Shown: in pieces, positions 7,740 to 16,736 of the stretch
How the letters are laid out: each line of letters starts with the position of its first letter
Position numbering within the stretch: the stretch's first letter is position 1
NCBI RefSeq assembly: GCF_036607905.1
Contig: NZ_CP144555.1
Location: 1,798,001 to 1,862,000, forward strand
Source of the DNA: Streptomyces sp. SCSIO 75703
Lineage (GTDB): Bacteria; Actinomycetota; Actinomycetes; Streptomycetales; Streptomycetaceae
Direction of reading: 5' to 3'
DNA: 64,000 nt
The notes under the pieces: model-generated
Seen by the model: the letters and a program-made list of their open reading frames with translations, nothing else
Database searches by the model: none
Told to the model about the DNA's origin: nothing
Translations under genes and position numbers: made by a program

Positions 7740-9911
7740 TCAGACCCCCGTGGTCTGGGGCTGGGCTCGGCTCACGTCGTACACGCCGGCCACGTTGCGC
7801 ATCGCGCGCATCAGGACGGGCAGGCGCGCGGCGTCCGGGAGGAGCACGGTGTACGTGTGCCGCACCCGCTGCCGGTCGGGCGGCTCGACGGTCGCGGAGA
7901 CGATCTGGGCGCCCTCCTGGGCCATGGCCTCGGTGAGGTCGGCGAGCAGGTGCGGGCGGCCGAACGATTCGGCGAGCAGCGTGACCCGGCATCCGGCGGT
8001 CTCGCCCCAGCGCACGCCGACCTCGGTACGTCCGGTGTCGCGCATGCGGGCGACCGCGCCGCAGCCGACGCGGTGCACGGTGACGACTCCCCCGCGCACG
8101 GCGAAGCCGGTCACCTCGTCGGGCGGTACGGGGGTGCAGCAGCCGGCCAGCCGTACGGTCGCTCCGGGCAGGTCGGCGATCACGTCGTCGGGGCCGGGCC
8201 GCGGGGCCGCGCCCTCGGCCGGGGGGCGCGGGACGGGCGCCTCGGCGGCGGGGGCCGGGCCGGGCGGGCCGGTGCGCGGTGACTCGGCGGCGGGGGGCTG
8301 CGGGCGGGCGGCGAGGCGGCGCTGGATGGCGATGCGCGCGGTGGGGGTGTGGGCGTGCTCCAGCCACTCCTCGGAGGGCTCGGACGCCGGGTCCTGGCCC
8401 ATCAGGAGCTGCACCGAGTCGCCGTCCCTGAGCACGGTGCTGAGGGTGGCGAGGCGCCCGTTGACGCGGGCGCCGATACAGGCGTGCGCGTCCTCCCCGT
8501 ACTGGGCGTAGGCGGCGTCGACGCAGGTCGCGCCCTCGGGGAGGCCGAGGCTGCCGCCGTCGGGGCGGAAGACGGTGATCTCGCGGTCCTGGGCGAGGTC
8601 CTCGCGCAGGGTGGACCAGAAGGTGTCCGCGTCGGGGGCGCCCCGCTGCCAGTCGAGCAGCCGGGAGAGCCAGCCGGGGCGGGTGGGGTCGGCGCGCTCT
8701 CCGTCCTCGCTCTGTTCCTCCGAGGGAGGGGCGTAGGGGTTGCCGAGGGCGACGACCCCGGCCTCGGCGACCTTGTGCATCTGGTGGGTGCGGATGAGGA
8801 CTTCGACGACCTGGCCGTCGCCCGGGCGGGTCACGGCGGTGTGCAGCGACTGGTACAGGTTGAACTTGGGGACGGCGATGAAGTCCTTGAACTCCGCGAC
8901 GACGGGCGTCATGCACGTGTGCAGTTCGCCGAGGACCGCGTAGCAGTCGGCGTCCTCCTGGACGAGGACGAGGAGCCGGCCGAAGTCGGCGCCGCCGAGC
9001 GGGGCCCGGCTGCGGGAGACGCGGTGCACGGAGACGAAGTGCCGGGGCCGGATGAGGACTTCGGCGCTGATGTCGGCCTCGCGCAGCACGGTGCGTACCT
9101 CGTCGGCGGCGGTGGCGAGGGGGTTGTCGGGGCGGGCGCCGTTGTCGTCGACGAGTTGCCTGGTGCGCGCGTACTCCTCGGGGTGCAGGACCGCGAAGAC
9201 CAGGTCCTCCAGCTCGGACTTGAGCGCCTGGACGCCGAGCCGTTCGGCGAGCGGGATGAGCACGTCCCGGGTCACTCTGGCGATGCGTTCCTGCTTCTCG
9301 CGGCGCATGACACCGAGGGTGCGCATGTTGTGCAGCCGGTCGGCGAGTTTGATGGACATCACGCGGACGTCGTTGCCGGTGGCGAGGAGCATCTTGCGGA
9401 AGGTCTCGGGCTCGGCGGCGGCGCCGTAGTCGACCTTCTCCAGTTTGGTGACGCCGTCGACGAGGTAGCGGACCTCGGCGCCGAACTCCTTGCCGACCTG
9501 GTCGAGCGTCACCTCGGTGTCCTCGACGGTGTCGTGCAGGAGGGAGGCGGTGAGCGTCGTGGTCTCCGCGCCGAGTTCGGCGAGGATGAGGGTGACGGCG
9601 AGGGGGTGCGTGATGTACGGCTCGCCGCTCTTGCGCATCTGGCCGCGGTGCGAGGACTCGGCCAGCAGGTAGGCGTGGCGCAGTGGCTCGACGTCGGCGT
9701 CGGGGTGGTGGGCGCGGTGCGCCTCGACGACGTGGCCGATGGCGGCGGGCAGCCGGCCGCGGGTGGCGGTGCCGAGCAGGGCGGCGCGGCCCAGGCGGCG
9801 CAGGTCGATGCGGGGGCGGGCCTTGCGGCGGGAGGCGGCCGGGGTGACGCCGCCGGCCGTCGTGGGCATCGCTGGGCCTGGGGTCGCGGGTTTCGCGGCC
9901 TCCGCGTTCAT
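7740..9911 (-). CDS. rshA: (p)ppGpp synthetase/hydrolase, RSH family
   Basis: 723 residues. The start is fixed by GGAGGT placed 4 nt before ATG 9911; an upstream in-frame start at 9962 has nothing comparable. Domain order: HD hydrolase (about 60-210; HDTVED at 126-131 and KLADRLHNMRTL), RelA/SpoT synthetase (about 270-400; DCYAVLGELHT, FKDFIAVPKFNLYQSLHT, EVLIRT), TGS (about 475-540) and a C-terminal ACT domain. It makes and degrades the stringent alarmone. The synthetase half is diverged: the stretch usually reading DLVGVRI is GRLLVLVQ, and AEYGVAAHW is AEAGVVALG. RshA of S. coelicolor is reported to be functional (established), so activity is likely but its balance may differ from RelA. Confidence 0.95.
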   Translation of the reverse strand: MNAEAAKPATPGPAMPTTAGGVTPAASRRKARPRIDLRRLGRAALLGTATRGRLPAAIGHVVEAHRAHHPDADVEPLRHAYLLAESSHRGQMRKSGEPYITHPLAVTLILAELGAETTTLTASLLHDTVEDTEVTLDQVGKEFGAEVRYLVDGVTKLEKVDYGAAAEPETFRKMLLATGNDVRVMSIKLADRLHNMRTLGVMRREKQERIARVTRDVLIPLAERLGVQALKSELEDLVFAVLHPEEYARTRQLVDDNGARPDNPLATAADEVRTVLREADISAEVLIRPRHFVSVHRVSRSRAPLGGADFGRLLVLVQEDADCYAVLGELHTCMTPVVAEFKDFIAVPKFNLYQSLHTAVTRPGDGQVVEVLIRTHQMHKVAEAGVVALGNPYAPPSEEQSEDGERADPTRPGWLSRLLDWQRGAPDADTFWSTLREDLAQDREITVFRPDGGSLGLPEGATCVDAAYAQYGEDAHACIGARVNGRLATLSTVLRDGDSVQLLMGQDPASEPSEEWLEHAHTPTARIAIQRRLAARPQPPAAESPRTGPPGPAPAAEAPVPRPPAEGAAPRPGPDDVIADLPGATVRLAGCCTPVPPDEVTGFAVRGGVVTVHRVGCGAVARMRDTGRTEVGVRWGETAGCRVTLLAESFGRPHLLADLTEAMAQEGAQIVSATVEPPDRQRVRHTYTVLLPDAARLPVLMRAMRNVAGVYDVSRAQPQTTGV

Positions 9912-10173
9912 GGGCACCTCCGGCTGCACGGACCGGTGGACGGGGTATCCCAGGGCGGACACGGCTCAGGGGATGGTGTCGGTCCCCCGTCCGGACCGGT
10001 GCTTGATGCTATCGAGCCCACCACGTGCGGCCGACCGCCTCTCGCCGAGCGTGAAACGGATCACCCATTCGAGCGAAGGTGCGGTGCTTGACGTTTCCGC
10101 CCGGAGTGCCTGAGTCCGGTCAGGGCCGGGTGGGGCGGGTGGGGTTCGGGTGGCGGTGTCCGCCGGGTCCTGG

Positions 10174-11043
10174 TCAGTCGCCCACCCCTTCCAGCCACGC
10201 GGGGTCCAGTTCGCCCTCGGCCACGATCACGGCGGGACCGGTCATCTCGATCTCGCCGTCGGGCCGCTCGGTGATCACCAGGGTGCCGCCGGGCACGTCG
10301 ACCGTGTACGTCGCCGGAACGCCGGTGAGCGCGGGGTCGGCGCCGTCCCGGCGGGCGGCGGCCACGGCGACGGCGCAGGCGCCGGTGCCGCAGGAGCGGG
10401 TCTCCCCGGAGCCGCGCTCGTGGACGCGCATGGCGACGTGCCGGGGGCCCCGGTCGGCCACGAACTCGACGTTCACCCCGTGCGGGTACGCCGTCGCGGG
10501 GCGGACGGGCGGCGGGGAGAGCAGGTCGCCGGCGTGGTCGAGGTCGGCCACGAAGGCGACGGCGTGCGGATTGCCCATGTCGACGTGGCGGGCCGGCCAG
10601 GCGCGCTCGCCGACGCTCACCTCGACGTCGCCCCCGGGCAGCAGGGCGCGGCCCATGCCGACCGTGACGTCGCCGCCCTTGGCGAGGTGCACGCGTTTGA
10701 CGCCGCCCCGGGTGGCCACGGTGAGGTCGCCCTCGGCCACGAGCCCGGCGTGCCGGAGGTAGCGGGCGAAGACGCGCACGCCGTTGCCGCACATCTCGGC
10801 GATCGAGCCGTCGCTGTTGCGGTAGTCCATGAACCACTCCGCGTCGGCGGCCATGTCCCGGGCCTCGGGGTGGGCCGCGGAGCGCACCACGTGCAGCACG
10901 CCGTCGCCCCCGACGCCCGCGCGGCGGTCGCACAGGGCGGCGACCGTGGCGGCGGGCAGGTCCAGGGCGTTGTCCGGGTCCGGGACGATCACGAAGTCGT
11001 TCTCGGTGCCGTGGCCCTTGAGGAAGGCGATCCGCGTGCTCAT
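10174..11043 (-). CDS. dapF: diaminopimelate epimerase
   Basis: 289 residues starting MSTRIAFLKGHGTENDF, the conserved family N-terminus, at ATG 11043; a longer open frame upstream is arginine-rich and not homologous. Both catalytic cysteines are present: Cys85 in EMCGNG and Cys218 in RSCGTGAC. DapF converts LL- to meso-diaminopimelate in lysine biosynthesis; Streptomyces walls use the LL form, so here it serves mainly lysine supply. GAGGA abuts the start codon, a tighter spacing than ideal. Not linked to other dap genes. Confidence 0.96.
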   Translation of the reverse strand: MSTRIAFLKGHGTENDFVIVPDPDNALDLPAATVAALCDRRAGVGGDGVLHVVRSAAHPEARDMAADAEWFMDYRNSDGSIAEMCGNGVRVFARYLRHAGLVAEGDLTVATRGGVKRVHLAKGGDVTVGMGRALLPGGDVEVSVGERAWPARHVDMGNPHAVAFVADLDHAGDLLSPPPVRPATAYPHGVNVEFVADRGPRHVAMRVHERGSGETRSCGTGACAVAVAAARRDGADPALTGVPATYTVDVPGGTLVITERPDGEIEMTGPAVIVAEGELDPAWLEGVGD

Positions 11044-11193
11044 TCCTCGATCGTACGGGGTGGGTACGACGGTCCGCGCGCGGCTCCGCACGGGCCCCGG
11101 ACCCGGCCGGTTCCGGGCGGCCGGGGTCGCCCGGACCGTCCGGCGGGGGCGGGCCGGGACCGCCGCGCGGGCGGGCCGCGGCATCCGGCCTCG

Positions 11194-11694
11194 TCAGCCG
11201 CGCAGGCGGGCCACCCGCCACACGGCGAGGACGACGACCGCGGCCACCGTCAGCGCGTACGCGAGGATCACCCGCCAGTCGGCGCGGCGGCCCGAGCCCC
11301 GCTGGGGCAGCCCCGGCCAGGTGTGGCCGACCTTGAGGGCGGCCATCATGCCCCAGCCGGCCGCGCACGAGCAGATCAGCAGCCCGAGCATGGCGATCAC
11401 GGCACCGCTGTCGCCGAAGTCGAAGGCGAGCGGGAAGGCGAACATCAGCGAGCCGAGCGCCGCCAGCCCCACGATGGGGGCGAGCTGCCAGATCCGCAGC
11501 CGCCGCTGGGGGCGCAGCTCGACCTCGACCTCGTCCCCGTACATCGCGTCGGGCCCGGGACCGTCGGCGGCGACGCCGTCCGGCGCCTCGTCGGGTCCGT
11601 CGGGGCTCAGACGCCCCCCGTGCGGCTCGGACCCGCCGCGGTCGGCGGTGCCGTGCCCGGTGCCCGGAGCGGTGTTGTGAGGGCCGGCCTCCAT
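11194..11694 (-). CDS. conserved integral membrane protein
   Basis: 166 residues from ATG 11694, preceded by GGAGGGCGCGTGGCG; a GTG two codons earlier is equally usable. The first 60 residues are Gly/Pro/Asp-rich and soluble. Then come about four hydrophobic segments: IWQLAPIVGLAALGSLMF, AVIAMLGLLICSCAAGWGMM, and a C-terminal helix around VILAYALTVAAVVVLAVW. No catalytic motif is visible. It lies between dapF and miaA, all leftward. I do not recognise a function. Confidence 0.8.
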   Translation of the reverse strand: MEAGPHNTAPGTGHGTADRGGSEPHGGRLSPDGPDEAPDGVAADGPGPDAMYGDEVEVELRPQRRLRIWQLAPIVGLAALGSLMFAFPLAFDFGDSGAVIAMLGLLICSCAAGWGMMAALKVGHTWPGLPQRGSGRRADWRVILAYALTVAAVVVLAVWRVARLRG

Positions 11695-11800
11695 CGCCAC
11701 GCGCCCTCCCCAACTAGGAATCACTGGTCGATCGAGCTCGATGATGGCACGGTGTCGCAGGCCGCGATGACGGCCGGAGCGTCCCGATGCCATCACGTGA

Positions 11801-12739
11801 TCAGGCTGTGACCGGTCGTTCGACCAACGACAGCGCCAGGCCCGGAAGTTCCCCCCGGTCGGCGACCGCTCCACTCAGCCAATGCACCCGCGGGTCGCGC
11901 CGGAACCACGAATCCTGCCGGCGCGCGAAGCGTTTGGTCGCACGGACGGTCTCGGCCCGTGCCTCGTCCATCGTGCACTCCCCGGCCAGTGCCGCGAGCA
12001 CCTGCTGGTAGCCCAGCGCGCGCGAGGCCGTACGCCCCTCACGCAACCCCTGCGCCTGGAGTGCGCTCACCTCCTCGACGAGGCCCGCCTCCCACATCCG
12101 GTCGACGCGGCGCGCGATGCGCTCGTCCAGCTCGGGGCGGGCCACGTCGACCCCGATCTGCACGGTGTCGTAGAAGGAGTCGTGACCGGGGAGGTTGGCG
12201 GTGAAGGGCCTGCCGGTGATCTCGATCACCTCCAGCGCCCGGACGATCCGGCGCCCGTTGCCCGGCAGGATCGCCCGCGCGGCCTCCGGGTCGGCGGCGG
12301 CGAGCCGGGCGTGCAGCGCGCCCGAGCCGCGCAGCTCCAGCTCCTCCTCCAGCCGGGCCCGCACGGCGGGGTCGGTGCCGGGGAACTCCAGGTTGTCGAC
12401 GGCCCCGCGGACGTACAGGCCGGAGCCGCCGACCAGGACCGGCCAGCGGCCTCGGGCGAGCAGCGCGTCGATCCGGCGCCGCGCCATCCGCTGGTACTCG
12501 GCGACGGAGGCGGTGACGGTCACGTCCCAGATGTCGAGCAGGTGGTGAGGGACGCCGCCGCGCTCCTCAGGCGTCAGCTTGGCGGTGCCGATGTCCATCC
12601 CCCGGTAGAGCTGCATGGAGTCGGCGTTGACGACTTCACCGCCCAGCCGCTGGGCGAGGAAGACGCCCAGATCGGACTTACCGGCCGCGGTGGGCCCGAC
12701 GACGGCGATGACACGGGGGGCGGAAGGTGCGCTGCTCAC
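11801..12739 (-). CDS. miaA: tRNA dimethylallyltransferase
   Basis: 312 residues from GTG 12739 (GGGAG about 9 nt upstream). P-loop GPTAAGKS at 15-22, then the family signatures NADSMQLYRGMDIGTAK and GGSGLYVRGAVD, and the C-terminal region RRDPRVHWL. It adds a dimethylallyl group to A37 of tRNAs reading UNN codons; MiaB, encoded 1.8 kb downstream on the same strand, then methylthiolates that base. The open frame continues about 250 codons upstream over intergenic sequence and the next small genes, but that part is an antisense artefact. Confidence 0.96.
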   Translation of the reverse strand: MSSAPSAPRVIAVVGPTAAGKSDLGVFLAQRLGGEVVNADSMQLYRGMDIGTAKLTPEERGGVPHHLLDIWDVTVTASVAEYQRMARRRIDALLARGRWPVLVGGSGLYVRGAVDNLEFPGTDPAVRARLEEELELRGSGALHARLAAADPEAARAILPGNGRRIVRALEVIEITGRPFTANLPGHDSFYDTVQIGVDVARPELDERIARRVDRMWEAGLVEEVSALQAQGLREGRTASRALGYQQVLAALAGECTMDEARAETVRATKRFARRQDSWFRRDPRVHWLSGAVADRGELPGLALSLVERPVTA

Positions 12740-12923
12740 GGGCCCAGTCTCCCAAACCTCCGGACGGACTCTCGAACGAGTTACGTGACGGCGGGATTCC
12801 GGGTTCGTTGCCCGTTGCGAGGTTCCAGCCCCCGGAAACGCCGGACCGCCCGCCCTCGTCCACACGGACGGACGTACCGGACACCGCGGGACATCGCTCG
12901 CACGAGTAACGTATGGAGTTGAC

Positions 12924-13220
12924 ATGGGCGTTTTTGCGCGGCTTTTTCGGAGGTCGACGACCACGGAGGAGGCGTCGGCCGGCGAGACGCGGGCCGACAC
13001 CCCGGCAGCGGACCCCGCGGCGGCGGATTCCGCCGCGGTGGAGTCCGTGACGGAGGGGGCCGCGGCGACGACGGACCCGGCGGGTGCCGGGGCCGCTGAG
13101 ACGGCGGAGCGGGCGGCACGGTCCACCGCGGACGCCGGCTCGGAGAGCGTCGAGATCCCCAAGCAGCAGACCGCCGGGGACGCCGCCGACGAGGCGGCCG
13201 ACAAGAGCGCCCGCACCTGA
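12924..13220 (+). CDS. small acidic alanine-rich protein
   Basis: 98 residues. GGAG lies 5 nt before the ATG. A short basic, aromatic N-terminus (MGVFARLFRRS) is followed by about 85 low-complexity Ala/Glu/Asp/Thr residues and the conserved-looking EIPKQQ motif near the C-terminus. Streptomyces relatives are often labelled gliding motility protein, which I regard as an uninformative name. The basic amphipathic start could contact membrane or nucleic acid. Transcribed divergently from miaA and followed after 24 bp by the MT0933-type antitoxin gene, so the two are probably cotranscribed. Confidence 0.8.
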   Translation: MGVFARLFRRSTTTEEASAGETRADTPAADPAAADSAAVESVTEGAAATTDPAGAGAAETAERAARSTADAGSESVEIPKQQTAGDAADEAADKSART

Positions 13221-13244
13221 CCGCTCCGCGAGGGAAGGCGAACC

Positions 13245-13526
13245 ATGGGTCTCATGGACAACTTGAAGGCCAGACTCGAACCGGCCAAGGGCAAGGTCTC
13301 GGACCTCGCGCAGCAGCACGGGGACAAGATCGACCGAGGTCTCGAGAAGGTGGCGAAGACGGTCGACGAGCGGACCAAGGGCAAGTACAGCGACCGCATC
13401 CAGACCGGCCGGGGCAAGGCCAAGGACGCCATGGAGCGCCTCGCGCACAAGGAGGGCGACGGGAAGGAAGGCGACGGGCACACGCCGGGCGGCACGCCGC
13501 CGTCCGCGCCGCCGCCGGCCTCCTGA
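13245..13526 (+). CDS. MT0933-type antitoxin family protein
   Basis: 93 residues. GGGAAGG lies 7 nt before the ATG. The pattern MGLMDNLKARLEPAKGKVSDLAQQ, then KIDRGLEKVAKTVDERTKGKY and further Lys/Ala helices, is the short charged helical fold of the Rv0909/MT0933-like antitoxin family, extended by a Gly/Pro-rich tail. No toxin-like gene is adjacent: the upstream partner is the acidic alanine-rich protein and downstream is a hairpin. Either it works alone in another role or its toxin lies elsewhere. Family assignment is from sequence pattern; antitoxin activity is not demonstrated. Confidence 0.82.
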   Translation: MGLMDNLKARLEPAKGKVSDLAQQHGDKIDRGLEKVAKTVDERTKGKYSDRIQTGRGKAKDAMERLAHKEGDGKEGDGHTPGGTPPSAPPPAS

Positions 13527-13544
13527 CCGGGGCCGCGTCCGAGG

Positions 13545-13576
13545 GGGCGGCCGGCACGGTCCCGTGCCGGCCGCCC
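13545..13576 (+). terminator. 15-bp hairpin after the antitoxin-like gene
   Basis: GGGCGGCCGGCACGG (13545-13559) and CCGTGCCGGCCGCCC (13562-13576) are perfect reverse complements with almost no loop, 18 bp after the stop. Likely terminator, usable from either side of this convergent junction. Confidence 0.65.
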
Positions 13577-13665
13577 TCGGCCGTTCCCGTGGGTGGGCGG
13601 TGTCCGCCCGCGCCCGTGTGCCGGGGGCTCGCGGTGACGGGGCCCGGCACCCGCCCGGGCCGGAG

Positions 13666-14379
13666 TCAGGACCAGGTGGCCACCGTGTAGCCGACCCCGT
13701 AGGGCGCGTCCTCGTACAGCAGCGCCCCGGTCAGGTCACTCGTCCCGGCGGCGCCGGCGAGGACCTGCCAGGGGGCGCGGCCGGAGACCATCAGCTCGCG
13801 GGCGAGCCCGGCGTCCAGCGCCGCCAGCGCGGGCCCGTCCGTGGCACCGAGCGCCCGCGCGACCTCCGCGTCGAAGGGCACCGCCCGTTCGTCGAGGTAG
13901 CCGGGTGCCTTGACCGTGCGGCAGGCGCTGCCGTCGCCGAGCACCAGCAGGGCCACCCGGCCCGCCCGCGCGGCCAGTTCCCGGCCGATCCGCGCGCAGG
14001 TCCCGGGCGGCGTGTCCTCGCCGACGCCGATGCCCTCGACCGGGACGCCGGCCCACCCGGTGCGCTCCAGGAGCCAGGCGCCCACGGCGAGCCCGTACGG
14101 CAGCTCCCGTCCGTCCTCGGGGGTGCCGTCCGGTCCGAGACGCACGCGTGTGTCCACGCCGAAGCCCCGGAAGGAGCCCGGGGTGCCCGCGGGGTGGGGC
14201 TCGGTCCCGGCGCCGGGGGCCGGGCCGACGACGACGAGGAGGTCCGGCCGGGCGGCGGCCGGCACGCCCAGCGCGTCGACGCACGCGGTGCGCGCGGCGT
14301 CCAGCTCGGGTGCGGCGCCCGCCGCGACCTCCGGGACGAGGAGGGGCGGGCAGGGGCAGACGGCGGCGGCGACAAGCAT
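13666..14379 (-). CDS. LigB-like (class III extradiol dioxygenase fold) protein
   Basis: 237 residues from ATG 14379. The N-terminus MLVAAAVCPCPPLLVPEV and the later VLGDGSACRTVKAPGYLDERA segment are typical of the actinobacterial protein usually described as class III extradiol dioxygenase subunit B-like. The fold is shared with LigB and MEMO. A clear set of metal-binding histidines is not obvious in this copy, so enzymatic activity is doubtful. It sits 123 bp downstream of miaB on the same strand, an arrangement conserved in Streptomyces, but no link to tRNA modification is shown. Confidence 0.78.
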   Translation of the reverse strand: MLVAAAVCPCPPLLVPEVAAGAAPELDAARTACVDALGVPAAARPDLLVVVGPAPGAGTEPHPAGTPGSFRGFGVDTRVRLGPDGTPEDGRELPYGLAVGAWLLERTGWAGVPVEGIGVGEDTPPGTCARIGRELAARAGRVALLVLGDGSACRTVKAPGYLDERAVPFDAEVARALGATDGPALAALDAGLARELMVSGRAPWQVLAGAAGTSDLTGALLYEDAPYGVGYTVATWS

Positions 14380-14502
14380 GACCGGAGCGTAACCCCGGCG
14401 TCGCGGAAACGAACGGGGGGCCCTTCCCCGACCACGCACCGTCCGCGTCCCGGCGGACCGCCGGCGCTCGCCCGGGTCCGCCCCGGGCGGGCGCCGTCTT
14501 CG

Positions 14503-16020
14503 TCAGCCGAGGCCGCAGGCGCTCGCCGCGGCCGGCTGGGGCTCGGGCACACCGACGGTGGGCAGGCCCAGCATCACCCCGGCGGGCTTGGCCGGTCCCG
14601 CCGTGTTCCGCTTCTCCCAGGCGTCGCCCGCGCGGGTGCGGCGCACACCGAGCACCGGGCCCTCGGCGAGCAGGTGGTGCGGGGCGGCGTAGGTGATCCG
14701 CACGGTGACCACGTCGCCGGGGCGGACCTCCCGCTCGGGCTTGTCGAAGTGGACCAGCCGGTTGTCGGGGGCGCGGCCGGAGAGCCGGCGGGTGGCGTCG
14801 TCCTTGCGGCCCTCGCCCTCGGCCACCATCAGGTCGAGGGTGCGGCCGACCTGCTTCTTGTTCTCCTCCCAGGAGATCTCCTCCTGGAGCGCGACCAGCC
14901 GCTCGTACCGCTCCTGGACGACGGCCTTGGGGATCTGGCCGTCCATCTCGGCCGCCGGGGTGCCGGGCCGCTTGCTGTACTGGAAGGTGAACGCCTGGGC
15001 GAAGCGGGCCTCGCGGACCACGTGCAGGGTCTGCTCGAAGTCCTCCTCGGTCTCCCCGGGGAAGCCCACGATGATGTCCGTGGTGATCGCCGCGTGCGGG
15101 ATCGCGGCCCGCACCCGCTCGATGATGCCGAGGTAGCGGTCCTGCCGGTACGAGCGACGCATCGCCTTCAGCACCGGGTCGGAGCCGGACTGGAGCGGCA
15201 TGTGCAACTGCGGCATCACGTTCTCCGTCTCGGCCATGGCGGCGATGACGTCGTCGGTGAAGTCGCGCGGGTGCGGGGAGGTGAAGCGGACGCGCTCCAG
15301 GCCCTCGATCCGCCCGCAGGCCCGCAGCAGCTTGCCGAACGCCTCGCGGTCGCCGATGTCGGAGCCGTAGGCGTTGACGTTCTGCCCGAGCAGCGTGATC
15401 TCGGTGACGCCCTCGGCGACCAGGGCCTCGACCTCGGCGAGGATGTCGCCGGGGCGGCGGTCCTTCTCCTTGCCGCGCAGCGCCGGGACGATGCAGAAGG
15501 TGCAGGTGTTGTTGCAGCCGACGGAGATGGAGACCCAGGCCGCGTAGGCGCTCTCGCGCCGGGTGGGCAGCGTGGACGGGAACGCCTCCAGCGATTCGGC
15601 GATCTCGACCTGCGCCTCCTCCCGGACGCGGGCGCGCTCCAGCAGCACGGGCAGCTTGCCGATGTTGTGCGTGCCGAAGACCACGTCGACCCAGGGGGCC
15701 CGCTTCACGATGGTGTCGCGGTCCTTCTGCGCGAGGCAGCCGCCGACCGCGATCTGCATGCCGGGGCGGCGGGCCTTGTGCGGGGCGAGGTGGCCGAGGT
15801 TGCCGTAGAGCTTGTTGTCGGCGTTCTCCCGGACCGCGCAGGTGTTGAAGACGACGACGTCCGCGTCGCCGTCGGAGCCCGCGGGGGCGCGGACGTACCC
15901 CGCGTCCTCCAGCAGGCCGGACAATCGCTCGGAGTCGTGGACGTTCATCTGGCACCCGTAGGTGCGTACCTCGTACGTGCGTGTGCCGCCCACTGACTGG
16001 CTCCGGTCGATGCTGCTCAT
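14503..16020 (-). CDS. miaB: tRNA-2-methylthio-N6-dimethylallyladenosine synthase
   Basis: 505 residues from ATG 16020. N-terminal methylthiotransferase domain begins [18 protein letters not shown], with further cysteines in [10 protein letters not shown] and GGCLAQ for the auxiliary 4Fe-4S cluster. The radical-SAM motif is CNNTCTFC, followed by [11 protein letters not shown]-terminal TRAM domain covers about 385-450. MiaB methylthiolates i6A37 made by MiaA, whose gene lies upstream on the same strand. RimO, encoded at 46287-47759, is its paralogue. No strong ribosome site precedes the ATG. Confidence 0.96.
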   Translation of the reverse strand: MSSIDRSQSVGGTRTYEVRTYGCQMNVHDSERLSGLLEDAGYVRAPAGSDGDADVVVFNTCAVRENADNKLYGNLGHLAPHKARRPGMQIAVGGCLAQKDRDTIVKRAPWVDVVFGTHNIGKLPVLLERARVREEAQVEIAESLEAFPSTLPTRRESAYAAWVSISVGCNNTCTFCIVPALRGKEKDRRPGDILAEVEALVAEGVTEITLLGQNVNAYGSDIGDREAFGKLLRACGRIEGLERVRFTSPHPRDFTDDVIAAMAETENVMPQLHMPLQSGSDPVLKAMRRSYRQDRYLGIIERVRAAIPHAAITTDIIVGFPGETEEDFEQTLHVVREARFAQAFTFQYSKRPGTPAAEMDGQIPKAVVQERYERLVALQEEISWEENKKQVGRTLDLMVAEGEGRKDDATRRLSGRAPDNRLVHFDKPEREVRPGDVVTVRITYAAPHHLLAEGPVLGVRRTRAGDAWEKRNTAGPAKPAGVMLGLPTVGVPEPQPAAASACGLG

Positions 16021-16076
16021 GACGACAAGAGTAGGCGGTCCGCGGGGGTGGGCCGGGCCCCTGTGGACAACCGCGC

Positions 16077-16736
16077 TCAGGGCTCGATCAGGCCGGCCCG
16101 GATCGCGTAGCGGGTGAGTTCGAGGCGGTCGCGGACGCCGAGCTTCTGGAGCAGGTTGGCGCGGTGCCGCTCGACGGTCTTGGCGCTGATGAAGAGCATC
16201 TCGCCGATCTCCTTGGAGGTGTGCCCCTCGGCGACCAGCTTGAGGATCTCCTCCTCGCGCTCCGTGATGGGCCGCTCGGGCAGGTCCCCGCCGCGCTGCA
16301 TCCGGTCCAGGTAGGAGCGGACCAGGGTGCGCTCGGCGCCCGGGTAGATGAACGGCTCGTCGCGCACGGCGGCCCGGCACGCCTCCACCAGGTCCCGGTC
16401 GGCGACTGACTTGAGCACGTACCCGCAGGCCCCGGCCTTGAGCGCCTCGAAGAAGTACTGCTCGTTGTCGTACATGGTCAGGATGAGGATGCGCAGCTCG
16501 GGCAGGCGCCTGGAGAGTTCGCGGGCCGCCTGGAGGCCGGTCATGCGGGGCATGGCCACGTCCAGCACGGCGAGGTCGACCCGGTGGGCCCGTGCCGCCG
16601 CGACCGCCTCGGCCCCGTCCCCCGCCTCGGCGACGACCGTCAGATCCGGTTCCCCGTCCAGGATGAGGCGCACTCCCCGGCGTACGAGGGTGTGGTCGTC
16701 GGCGAGCAGGACGCGGATCGGGGGCCGTGCGGGCAT
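16077..16736 (-). CDS. NarL/LuxR-type response regulator
   Basis: 219 residues. Receiver domain with the acidic pair at 13-14 (LADDH), phosphoacceptor Asp59 in [12 protein letters not shown] and a conserved Lys in VLKSV. The C-terminal LuxR helix-turn-helix reads [28 protein letters not shown]. The ATG overlaps the stop of the upstream sensor kinase gene (TGATG), so the pair is translationally coupled. Target genes are unknown; the divergent antiporter pair 170 bp beyond the kinase is a natural candidate. Confidence 0.93.
   Translation of the reverse strand: MPARPPIRVLLADDHTLVRRGVRLILDGEPDLTVVAEAGDGAEAVAAARAHRVDLAVLDVAMPRMTGLQAARELSRRLPELRILILTMYDNEQYFFEALKAGACGYVLKSVADRDLVEACRAAVRDEPFIYPGAERTLVRSYLDRMQRGGDLPERPITEREEEILKLVAEGHTSKEIGEMLFISAKTVERHRANLLQKLGVRDRLELTRYAIRAGLIEP

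Noticed and set aside
9912..9962. Longer start for rshA
   Set aside because: The perfect GGAGGT ahead of ATG 9911 makes the 17-residue extension unnecessary.
12740..13495. Upstream extension of miaA by about 250 codons
   Set aside because: It crosses two rightward genes with good ribosome sites, and MiaA homology begins at GTG 12739.
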